NCBI GenBank assembly: GCA_016801885.1
Contig: CM028894.1
Location: forward strand, 9,865,241 to 9,929,240
Length of the DNA: 64,000 nt
Origin: Toxotes chatareus
Lineage: Eukaryota > Chordata > Actinopteri > Toxotidae
Direction of reading: 5' to 3'
In this document: positions 48,631-59,902 of the stretch, one piece after another
How the letters are laid out: every line of letters starts with the position of its first letter
Position numbering within the stretch: the first letter of the stretch is position 1
Made by a program: the position numbers and the translations under genes
Notes under the pieces: generated by a model
What the model was told of the DNA's origin: nothing
Database searches by the model: none
Seen by the model: only the letters and a program-made list of their open reading frames with translations

Positions 48631-50689
48631 TTGTTAATTGGATTAAGGGTCTTTATCCCTTTTTCTCCCAATAACAGCAATAAGACTCTTTTAATTGGCT
48701 CTGATTTATTTTTTAAGACATGTTTTGGCAGCGGTGCACTTCTTTGCGGCCTACTCCTTTTGAGGAAGGAACTATGGTGTTTTCCTGTTGTGAAATTCAG
48801 GTTACATGATCTGCAAGCACACACGCACACACACACAGATGTAGCGAGAAGCTGTTCTGTAGCACAGGTTTGTTTGTCGTAATGGTAACAGTGGAGTATA
48901 CGGATAAGACAAGCTGATGTGCTTTTGATCTGTGGTTTTGCTTGTACTGTACATCCCCTATCAGTGTCTGGAGAGGATGCTAGTCATTCTGTTCACGTGG
49001 ATCAGTGCAGCCTATTGAGAGACTATTGGGTGCTGTAGGGGGCATCATGTGGGCAGGGTTATCCTATAAAAGCTGTATTACAAAGAGCAGCAGAAGTAGC
49101 TGTGTAACCAAAAAAAGTGAGCTTGAGAGAGGAGTTCAAACCGTGCTTACTTTCTCACCTCAATACACCACCCCGGTCCACGGCACGAAGCAGGTGTGAA
49201 TTTCATTTTTGTCAGTTTCGGAAGGAAAGATGTAAGGGGAGGGGGTTTACAAAGCTTTTCGACCATCTGTCAAACACTTACGATGACGTATAGAGACGCC
49301 TTTATTCTCGGCACAAAACATTCCCGGTAAAACTTAGCCCATAGCTTCCATATTTGTCACATAATCTCATGGATTAAAGGCTTTACATTTCCACTCTTAA
49401 AATTGTTTGCAGTTTAGCGTGGTTCTTGCACGTGACAAGGCAAAACATTCCATCAGCTAGTCTCCAAATTGTTCAGGGAGTAAGGATAAATGTTTATCCT
49501 TGTGATAACATACCTTCACCCAGATGTAACCTCATCCCAAATAATTCATGCCAGGAGGAATAGCTGTTGCCTTTCCACAGGTCTCCACAACTTATAGCAT
49601 TAACACTACCTGAAGTGGTATTGAGTGAAATCACACCTCGGTAGAATTAACATCATCGATCCCCAGCTGTTTTTGCTTTTCTACGCAGACCGGTCGGCTC
49701 CTCCGCAAATATTCTTGCTGAAGAATACCTATGATATCTAAATATTAGCACAAGTAAGTCCCTACCTTAGCCATTTTAAATGCGATCTCCTCCAGGTGCT
49801 TTCAGCAAACATTTTATCCCCTTTTGACAGGGAGGCAGGCTAACTAAAAGGGCTTGGAATTCCTCGGATCCTTGCAGGAACATTTGATCTTGGGCCAAAT
49901 CGAGATGAGGTCTGAATGTCTCACTGTGTAATTGGAAGGTTGCAGCGTTTGATGTTGATTCTCCTTACTAGCAAAGCGAGGTGCGGGGAGGCCCACTGCC
50001 ATTGATGAAATATGAATGGACCTCTCGGTGAGTTGATGTTAAGGCTCCCATTAGCCCACCAGTAGAGTGATTACTGATTTTTAACCTGAAGCAAGAAGGT
50101 TGGAAGATTGATGAGATGATGTTAATATCTGACTCCTAAATGGACTTGCTGGGCTCGGGATATGGAGACATTAGACTGAGCCAAGAGGGAGAGTCTGCTA
50201 TTTCAAATTCATGTTTCTCTGTGCAAAGATAGGCTGGAGGATAAGATGAAAGCATGAAGTTAGATGATTAAGAACTGAGGTTAGTGAATCTCGGGTGATG
50301 GGCGAACACAAGAATGTCTTTCCATAAGACAATGGTAAATGTCAGGGAGGACAAACACACTTTGACTCAGTCACCGACCACTGAAAATACTCGAGGCTGC
50401 ATTGTCATGTTTGAAGACGGTAGTTGTCGAGTTAATGCTGTAGACAGGCAGACAGAGTCAGGCCTTTCTCCTCGTTAAGGCCCCTTGATACAGCCAATCA
50501 AGCATGTCATTCCTCATCATAATTTAGACACATAATTAAACCATTTTAACGAGCTGGTTCAGATCTGTGTGCGTGCAAGTTGAATTCTCCACCAAAGCTT
50601 GATTTATTATGTAACCCTGTTCCATTCTATAGCTCCATGAGATAGAAGGCAGAATGGAGCCTGATTGAATGTTCCCGCTCAAGGCCTGG

Positions 50690-51100
50690 CTGCGATGGAG
50701 GGCCGATGTCGGGCCCGCAGCTTTGCTGCTCTGCTCTCCCATGGCTGACATTGCTGCTTCCTCCCTTGGGGGGTGTCGCTGTGTTTGATGGGGGGCGCGG
50801 GGGTTGCTGGCGCGTGTCAGGGGTGGACTCATTGTCGCCGCGTCCACCCTGCCCTGTTACCCCTAAAATTCAACCTCCTCCCTTGCTGCCCCCCCACCCT
50901 CCACTCCATAGGGGATTAGCAGGTTGTTTTGGAGGGGGCCCTGAGGCCCATTCCACCATTATATCCATGATTCCCTAATGCAGCAAGCCCCAGGGCGATG
51001 TATGGGAGAGGGTGGGGGCAGGGGCGTGGTGAGGCGAAGCCTACCAGCTTGTAATTGCTTCCTCGCCCGTCGCCTCGTCTCCATCTGCAGAGATAGCACC
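50690..51100. promoter_or_regulatory. GC-rich, CpG-containing patch in dock4 intron 1
   Basis: This stretch is much richer in G+C than its surroundings, with CpGs clustered at 50,785-50,845, runs of six Gs at 50,767 and 50,790 and a G-quadruplex motif at 51,004-51,024. It may be an internal promoter or enhancer. The open frames on both strands here are proline-rich and match no protein I recognise. Confidence 0.4.
51004..51024 (+). other. G-quadruplex motif (plus strand)
   Basis: Four G-runs GGG-AGA-GGG-T-GGGGG-CA-GGGG fit the G3+N1-7 rule with 3-, 1- and 2-nt loops. It would form in the nascent dock4 pre-mRNA as well as in DNA. Confidence 0.6.
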
Positions 51101-51963
51101 CCTTCTCCTCTGTGTGCGCACACAAATTTGCTCACATACTACTCCAGTGCAGTCATTCAGCATGGACGGAGACTGTGGGGGGCTCCCCTGTGACTTGAAC
51201 AGATGCAGGAAAAAAAAAAAATTCAAAAATGAAAGCCACAGAGTTAATCACCCGGCCCACTACTATACAAGCTGTTCCCTGGTGTGTGCATCATGTAAGG
51301 GTTAAATAAATCTACACGGACATGTGACATATGACGGGTTCAGTTTTTTTTATTCGGCGCTGATTCACCCCGACAATAATAGCCATTGTAGCACAAACAT
51401 GGCCCGAGACGTGAGGACAGTTGGACAAATGCCACCGCTGGTTCGTTTGTGTTATTCAATTAAATCATGCTCTATTTATTATGGAGCCCTCAATTAGTAA
51501 AGAAAACACAGAAACCACACAAACATTGTCTGTTTGTTTAGACTCAGCGACACTAGACGCAGGAGAAGGAGACGATTGTGTGACCCTTGCTGAAATGAAA
51601 ATATCTGACCTCTTTTCTCTTCACCTTCTTTGAGCTTTTTTTTTTTTTTGCCGCCACACATACACTGGGGACACCCCTGTGAATCCCATTGGAGTTGGTG
51701 ACACAAACAAGCCGATATGCTGCAATTGTCTGTCCTCATCCATGTTTAATGTTGAGACAGGCAGCTGCGGGGAGTTTGCATGCCGTAGGGAGATGATGCT
51801 TCTACTCTGACATGGCCGAGTGATTTCTGCTTTACCAGAACGTACATGGCTATTGTACTTGCAATTAGTTCATATAGGGTTGAGAGGAATTATTGGTGTC
51901 ATATGCTTGTCAGGCTGGTGTTTACTAATGTCCTTCTTATTGCTTCATTTATGCACTACCGGT

Positions 51964-52065
51964 TTTAGGGCTGAAACTAAATTTCTCGATTAATCACTTG
52001 GTCTATATAATATCAGAAAACGGTGAAAAATGTCCGTCTCCAAGTCGAGGTGTCATCGACAGATG
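51964..52065. mobile_element. Fish dispersed repeat fragment (TTAGGGCTGAAAC family)
   Basis: TTTTAGGGCTGAAACTAAAT, TCTCGATTAATCACTTGGTC and ATCAGAAAACGGTGAAAAAT follow one another as in a very common teleost non-coding repeat rich in GATTAATC. It is a truncated copy; the second is at 59.45 kb. Confidence 0.5.
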
Positions 52066-53934
52066 TTTTCCTATGCCATGATGCACACGGCTACACGCAA
52101 AACAAATAACCTGGCAAACAAAATGAGCTTTTGGTTTTTGGTAATGGGATCTTCTTTGTTTTTGAAAAAACTGAAAGAGATTTGTGGCTTGTGGAGATAA
52201 AAAGAGTTCTCCGCCTCTGGTCTGGCCTGGTGTGGTGTAGTATGGTTGTGGTTCCCCGTCCTCAATATCAATCTGTGATCCCTGCGTGAGAGAGGTTAAT
52301 GGGATATGTCCTATTAGGAATTCAGCAGCTTAACTGATCAGCAGCGCTCCTCTAGTGGAGGCGAGCGTAGAGTGTGTATGTGTGTGTTTTTGTCATCTGA
52401 GTGGGCCGAAGGGGGAAAAAAAAATGACTGACACGCCATTTTCATAAATGAAGGGTGTCTGCCGGTGACAATCACTGTGATTGGCGGGTGAGAAGAGCTG
52501 TTTATGCGTCAAGAGACACTTGTTTTTTTTTGTGCTCATTTACGGCAGAAAAATGATCGCCTGTGCTGGTCCAGCATCAGTTATCTGTGTCCTGTGGCTG
52601 TAATCCAGGCTCACATGTATTGACCATAAAGGAAGTGTACATTGATTTGTGCGAGCGCTTGTGTGGGTGACCCAGTGCATCGTAATGACCTCAAGGCTTC
52701 CATTTTCCCATAAGCCTCACTTTAGTAATAGCCACCTCTGCTCACCCTCAAGTTACTAACACCAATGTGCTCAATTCATTATTAACATGCTAATAAAAAG
52801 GAATAGTTATGGTCTGTTCAGGTTAAATCTTATATCATCAATGGATTATTGATGGCTAATAAAGTGTCAAGCCTTGCTTAAAGGACATATGCATAATTTA
52901 AGAAAGTGAGGAGCTAATGGCCGTGGTTGTGTCTGTCCTAAATTACCCTGTTAATTCTTGAATATGGAATCACCTTCTAACACTTCCATTCACACAGTTG
53001 GGGGATGCGTAACCAGAGAAGATGGTGGGTGCAGTGGTCTGGTTCTTTGTTTTGGTCTGTGGTGTAGTCTGTCTCTCTGAGGGATGGTTGACCCTCATCA
53101 GGCCAAATCTGTACTGGGGCAGTCTTTTTCTCTTCTTCTTCTCTCCACCTCCCTTTGTGGTTTCACGGCAACACAAGTCATGACAAGTCCACACTAATGC
53201 GGACTTATTTTGATACTTTGATACTACATGTCCACTGTTGTTCATACATCTTGCCAAAAAACTCAAATCTGTTTTTTCAGAGTGTCAGAAGTACTGAAAT
53301 GCTTTGTCAGGTCATATTTCCTCATTTATCTTACAACTTTGTCAGTTTCATTCTATTTTGGTAGGTGGCTAGTTGTGTAACGACAGCATGTAATGTTGCT
53401 GTGTTTGAAAAGTTTGGTCTGTCTTGGTATTTAAAAAAAAGGGTGACAATTGTACATGAGCATACAATACTCACGCTAAATCACTAGCTTAATGTGGATA
53501 GACTCCCACAACAGGACACTAATGATGCAATTGTGGAGATGGCCTAAATTCACCTAAGTACCAAGATACAAATACCAATAAAATGATGCCCTGATAAGTA
53601 CAGCTCATCTCTACTCAGTTCCTCCTAAAAGTGTTACTGTCCAGATCAGGTCACTGAGGACACTGTCAGGAGTTTATCAGCGAGGAGACGATCAGGATTA
53701 ATGTCAACAAGGGAGACATTGACAGAGGAAGAGGGTGAAAGGTCTTCAGACAGAAATCTGGTAGACGCCAGCGCTCGACCTCGACTGGGGCACTGGCTCA
53801 GTGCTGTCCCTGGCCTCATCTGTTCCCTCTCTCTTTCTGCTTTGGTTTCGTAGTGCCTTAATTAAATGGAAATGCTGTTGTGTTTCTATAGCACTGAATT
53901 GGTTTCCTTTCCCTTCCTGTTGCCCCTTTTTCTC

Positions 53935-54190
53935 TCTCTCCCCCTCCTCTGTCCCGCTCAATCCTGCAGAGTGAACTGTTTCCAGAGACAGAGGGTCACA
54001 CTGTGATGACCCTTATCTCACTTTCTGCCTCTTTTTTTCCTCATCTATCGCTCCTTCCTTTTCTATCTGGCTTTTATCCCCCCTCATTCCTTTCTTTCAG
54101 TAGCCCACTTCCATCTATCTGTGCTGCAGTCTGTTTGACCTTTATCTCTCTTCCACATGTGTCTCTTTCTCTTTTTTCCCCTCCCTTCCT
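53935..54190. repeat. Pyrimidine-rich tract
   Basis: About 250 nt dominated by C and T on the plus strand (TCTCTC, CCTTCC, CTTTTT blocks) within dock4 intron 1. Low complexity, no gene. Confidence 0.7.
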
Positions 54191-54554
54191 CTGAATCCAT
54201 GCTCACCTGTCCCAGATATCCCCAGATGCTATGTGTGTGTTTGCCTCTTGTGCGATAAGGTTCATGTATTCATGGATACACTCATGTTTGTGGCTGCACT
54301 TTTGTGTGCATCTGATGTTGCACACATGTGCTCGTATGCTTGCTTGTATGTTGGATTTCTGGGTGTGTGCTTGCAGCAGTCTCAGTGGACTGCAGGTATG
54401 AAAATGATAAAGCACTATAGAGGCTTTGGAGTAGAGCCTCACAGTAGATTGTATACATCTTTGTGCTCTTCATCTCCTGTGCTTCTTACTCCTGGTTGCT
54501 CACTATTTTCATGATATCGAAAAAGGACTTTTAACCACCCTTCCAAGCAGCCCT

Positions 54555-54610
54555 TTTTAAGATTAAGATTAAGAGTTACTTTATTAATCCCTGTTGGGAA
54601 ATTCGAGACT
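54555..54610. mobile_element. LINE/SINE 3'-tail-like fragment
   Basis: AGTTACTTTATTAATCCCTG followed by TTGGGAAATTC is the conserved tail seen at the 3' ends of many fish LINE/SINE copies. Only the tail is present. Recognition is by resemblance. Confidence 0.4.
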
Positions 54611-56489
54611 GAGACAGGGTTTTCAGCCACCTCACACAGTCGGTGTTAATTAGCTAGCTACACCTGATAACATCAACTAGTTAGAGTTGTCATTTCAACT
54701 GGCAAAATCGAGACCTTCTTTCGTCAATCTCTGTGGCAAATCAGCCACTGTTAATGTAAACTTTTATGTAAACTGTACTTACTTAAAAGTGAATGCAGAA
54801 GGTAGACAGATGGTATTTCCACTGGGTTCGGTTTCTGTCCAATAGAGTTCTGTTCTCTTTGTCTCCGTAGGCTACAGAGCAGAAGCAAAACAAGAGTGAT
54901 GCTATATCTCTGTCATTCACCCTCTGCTGTTGATTACTTCTGTCTCTATAAAAAGCAAATGCGTGAACCATGAGGTGCTGTTAGAGATGATCAGCTCACA
55001 AATGAGCATGAAAATCTCTCTGGCAAACAGAGAGAGACTGCACACAAACACCTCAGGTATGTCATATTAGTGGTGCATATTGACTGTGGGCTCAAGAGCT
55101 GTGGCAGTGACATTGATCGGTTCAGATCCTTCTCTGTCTTGTGTGAGATTGAACTGTTTTGCCGTCTCCATCACTCTCTGTGTCTCTGTAAAGATCACAC
55201 TGGGCGGATCAGCTGCTGCCTGGCTGATTTCTGGGCAGCAGCCTCTCTGACCTTGGCTGCTGTTAGCTGTCTTATTAACTGCTCATTGTGTGTGTGTCTG
55301 TGTGTGTGCACCTCTGCTGCGGTTGAATCAGTGTATATGCGGATTCTACATTTGCTCTTTGTCCCCCTTTTGAGGTTCGTGCATGTGTGTGTGTGTGAGC
55401 TAGCTGTTTCCTGCTCTCGCTGTGTGGTTGAGACGATGGCCTGGCTCTCCTCTGCACGCCAACCTGCTGCATGCGAGGCGCTGGCCCGCCGCCCATCCTC
55501 CTCACCTCTCTTCTGTCAACTCCCCTCACTTCCTCTCTCTGCCCGCGCACAGAAAAACCAGTTTAATGTCAGGTTGACTTTCAAAAGGGCTTTTCATTGC
55601 AGCCCACCGCAGCTCACTCGCTCCCTTTCGTCACTGCTCCCTTTTTTTCAGCCAATTTGAAGAGACTGAAGTGTTGGGGCCGATTGAAATTGATTTTTGG
55701 CATGCATCACTGCTCAGCTGATTGAAATAGCTTTATTCTGTAGTAGAAGAAGGTATAGGATGTATGACATTCTGCATTTGCTTTCAAAAGCTTCATTTTG
55801 ATTTATGGGACAAAAGAACAGAGGAGTTACAACTTTGAAATGAGATTAACTCCAATCTCAGTGACAAAGCTCCAAAATATGATTACTTCAAAACTGACTG
55901 GTTCTCTCCTGCTGAACGATTCTTATGAATTCCCTAATTAATTGTGTGGGTGTTGTAGAGTGTTATTGCCTCAGAGAGTCTGTTTAATTCATCAGGTTGA
56001 CTAAACCTCCAACTGCGACCCAGTTCACTTCTTACGTCTCCTCTTTTCAGCCCGATCTCTCTGCGGGGACTGTTCCTATTTGGAATGTTTATCCAGTTAA
56101 GAGGAAAGCCTTCAAACTACGCAGAGACAGAAAGATTTCTTAGCTAAATACTTGTCTTGAGTGAATAAACCCGCCAAACATCTGAGCTGCTGAATCATTT
56201 GAAGTTTTGTTTGTCTGAGGGGAGAAGACCAAGTGTCTTCCGGCTTCCTGCCTCTCATCGTTGATTGAATGGGGCCTTTTCTGCATTCTTCCAGCAACAC
56301 CAAAGGTTGGCATCGCAGTGCATTGTAGGATTGATTTGCTTTGTTTGTGCTCATTTTCTAGAAGTTGCACAGAGGATTCCTTCTGGTGATTCTGTGTGGG
56401 CTTGGGTTTTCTTCTCCTGTCATTTAGAAAAAAAAGAACTGCAAGAGATGGAGGAGACATTTTATGTGTTTTCATGTTGTGAAATGAGA

Positions 56490-56800
56490 AGTTTGACATT
56501 TTGGGAAATATATTTGTTTGCTTTCAAGTCTGTACACTAAATAAATAGCAGATGCTTAGTTTAGTTTAACATAGCAACTGGAAAAAGGAGGAACAGCCTG
56601 CTTGGCTCAGTCCACCTCTTGTTTGATTAAACCTTTTTAAAAAGTGAACTGTCCCAGTTTAGCTGTTTCCAGTCTTTATGCTTGCCTACGCTAATCATTT
56701 CCTGGATTTAGTTTGTGGTATCAATGTTCTCATCTAACTCTTAGTAGGAAATTGAACAAATGTATGTTTCATAACTTCAAGCTTTCCTTTAATAACAGCT
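56490..56800. mobile_element. Degraded inverted-repeat element, copy F, in dock4 intron 1
   Basis: Begins TTTGACATTTTGGGAAATAT, contains GCTTAGTTTAGTTTAACATA and AGTTTAGCTGTTTCCAGTCT, and ends with CATCTAACTCTTAGTAGGAA. The order of blocks agrees with copy D. No ORF. Confidence 0.5.
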
Positions 56801-59452
56801 TAGATGCTTAGATGTTGAGCCAGCTCTCCGACAGCATGAAGCAACACAGCACTAAACCAGGCATCAGGGTCGTTTCCCAGCATCAGTATCAGTTTCTTTT
56901 CTGTCTACCAGGCGCTACCAAAAAAAGACAACATCCAGCCACGGTGGGATTGGCTTGAGTGCCCTCGTTTGCCACAAGCCTAACCTCTCTCCAAGCATCC
57001 ACCTGGTGTCTTTATTTTCCTCCTTCCACCAGTCAGACCCTCAGGGGAGGGAGTCTGGAGAACTAAAAGTGGAAAGTGGCGCTGCTAAAAGCGGTTGAAA
57101 TGGATCCCCTTTGTGTGGGGGCGAGAGGGGAAATGCAAAGGAAAACCTCAGCTGCAGGAGCCTTTGTGTGCGGAGTAAAAGCACTTGGTCTGGGCCATGA
57201 TGGCGATGGACACCTCGGGCAGTTGGTTCAGCACAGCAGATGAAATGATAGCAGAGAATATTTATTGTTTGTATGTATGTGAGCTATGCACACAACATGA
57301 GCACAAACTATGATCCTGTAGTTGCTTCCCTCTCAGTGGATGGTTCTCATACCTTGTGAGGCCCCCAGCTATTCTTGCTAACAAGCAGTTTGTGTTGAGA
57401 GCTGGCCTCAGATAAAATATACAGACGCTGGCATGGAAATAGTACAGAAGCATGGATGCCAGTTAGCAAATTCCCACATTTACTGGTATTTATTGCAGAA
57501 GATCCTTTGAAGCACAAATGGTTTTGTTGGTCAAGTGAACACACTGAGATTGTGGTGGTTTCTGTTTTGTTCCCAAGGGCATCTGATTTTTGAAAATAGC
57601 ATCACTGCCCAACTAGAGGTATTTTCCCATAGAGTAATCTCTGCTGTTAATGGATCAATAATGGAAATCTCTTCCTGGATCACATATACCTCTACCTCTA
57701 CCTATTTATCTACAGCCTAATGACCTGTCACTGGTTCCTTTTTGACCTTGATGGTCATCACAAAGCCCAGTATCATCTTTCAGTCTTGGAGCACTTTGAG
57801 CTTTTTGAAGAAAGATGCTTTCATGTTGTTTCATTAGTTTTAACTTGAAAGAGCAGTGAGACGGACATCTTAACATCACTGATTTATGTCTCTTGTCTTT
57901 GAAACATGAATCCCATCCTCTCGACTTTGTTTACGCAGCACCTCGCTTGTGAGCAGCTACAGCAGCGAAACAAGGCATATTCCTTTTCTATCACCCTCAG
58001 AAATAAACTGACTTGGAGCAGTGAAGAGCAAAACACATTCTTCACAGCCAGGATGCATGATGAGCGACTCGCATGCCTGAGCAGCTGTCCGAGCCGAGGC
58101 AGAGCCGTTCATTGTCTTCCTTCCTGTCTCTGTTTCACTTCACTCAGAACAGCTCGGGCCTTCTGCTGTGCCGTGCTGACATAATCAGTATGTTGATTCT
58201 AAAAATACGGATGCACAAATGGAGCATGCAGCACTGCACACGTTTATGACATATGTTTAAGCAGGGCTGCTGTTGTCTGTGGTTATCTGAAGCAGAAAAG
58301 GAAGGACTTCTTGGCCTGTGATTTCAAGTGCCTCTTTTCCTTTTGAAGAGACTTTTGGACAGTAACCTGGACCATGCTTAGATATGACTCACAGTTCCAG
58401 CGCTTACTACATCATGATACCTTCAGGTACGAGGATGCACCCGGTCCGTCGTTTCGTAACATTCAGCTGCTCCATCTCCTCCAGCTTGTATTGAGTTCAG
58501 AGGTTAGTGTGGTAATGGTAGTGATTGAATGGACTTGGAACCAGGCCATTGATTTGTTGGGGTGAATGTTTCCAGGCATCATCAGTGGTGGTGCGTCACC
58601 CGTAAGCTTCCCCCAGGCCCTCATCGGGACAGCAGCCATAATCTGTTTTGCACAAGGCTACCCTAGTGCACCAGTAACCTTGCCGGGACCACCACCTAGG
58701 AATACAGACTGGGTGACAGTGGCTGGCTGTGACTGTGCTTGTTTGGCATGTAGTAGTGGGAATGGATAGAAATGAGAAAGCATACTTGTAAAAAGGAAAA
58801 ATAATAAAATAAAATAAATCCTGTCAGGCTGCATATAAATCCTTCCTCCTTTCCTTATTCCTATCCTCATCTATAAATTAAACCTAAATATAACCAGGTG
58901 ATTGGTGATGCTTTTTGGATATGTTACCTGGTGTCTGACAGACATTACACTCAGAGGCTTGTGACTATTATATGTTTAGTTTGGAGGTATGGCTGAGCTG
59001 ACAGTTCAGTATTATTTCATATTGGCTTTTAGTGGAATAGTACCATGATGAATTCAGTTGTCCTTATTGATTCCAACCAATAAAAAACAAGGGAAGGAGT
59101 GCTACTTGGGTCTGACAGCAGTATAACACAAAGCAGGTGCTCCTATTGCCCCAAGCAGGCAAACATCAACCACAAGAAGGGGAATCGTTTTTGACCCTGT
59201 GGAAGACCAGTGTGTGGTCCATATGTGCTGGTTTCGTTTTTAATCATGCATCCACGATAATAAAGGCTTTGGAACTTTTGCAGTTTAATAAAGCAGTGTG
59301 CTATGGCTTTTTGAGGTGAATCTATTCCCTTTCTCATGCACAGTGTTGACTCCAACCAAGTTGTTATTAAAAACTGACAAAGTGAGGCACTGTGGTTTCT
59401 GTTTTACTTGTGTGAAGAGTTTTGTCTGATAAAATGCATCTGATTGCATTAG

Positions 59453-59550
59453 ATTTAGGGCCGGAACCACTGATTATTATCATCATCAACTAATCTGACG
59501 ATTTTCTTGATTATTCAATTAATTGTTTGGTTATTTTCTTTTGATCAGAC
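59453..59550. mobile_element. Fish dispersed repeat fragment, second copy
   Basis: ATTTAGGGCCGGAACCACTG, then ATTATTATCATCATCAACTA with ATCTGACGATTTTC and a TTGATTATTCAATTAATTG block, parallels the 51.96 kb copy. It is more diverged and truncated. Confidence 0.5.
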
Positions 59551-59705
59551 GTATCAATGAATTGTTTCAGCCTTGGCATTATCAGTGTAATGTTCATACA
59601 CTTACTGACCCAAGCATCGTATACCAGGCTTTACTGAGTACCCACACAAAAGGAAGTGTGGAGAATATGAAGGGAGAGAGAACTGAATAGGAAAGGAGAC
59701 GTGGA

Positions 59706-59727
59706 TAGACAGACAGACAGACAGACA
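59706..59727. repeat. (GACA)n repeat
   Basis: Five GACA units in dock4 intron 1. Confidence 0.85.
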
Positions 59728-59889
59728 CAGAATGTGATGGCTGACGGGCTGTCAATTGACAGTCCTCGTGGAGTTCCTCCTCCGAGTTGAGCTGCCAAGG
59801 CTGGCAGAGCATCGTCCCAGTGTGTCTGTATCTGCCCGTGTGTGTTTCAGGAACTCTCTCTGTAGCTCATTAGAATCTTTATACTTTCT

Positions 59890-59902
59890 CCCCCCCCCCC
59901 CC
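59890..59902. repeat. Poly(C) tract
   Basis: Thirteen consecutive C residues; its length may be unreliable in assemblies. Confidence 0.9.

Noticed and set aside
50536..50847. 103-codon minus-strand frame in the GC-rich patch
   Set aside because: Low stop density is expected from high GC; no recognised domain.
55070..55660. 196-codon plus-strand open frame, the longest in the window
   Set aside because: Cys/Val-rich reading of GT repeats and CT-rich DNA inside dock4 intron 1; no recognisable domain.
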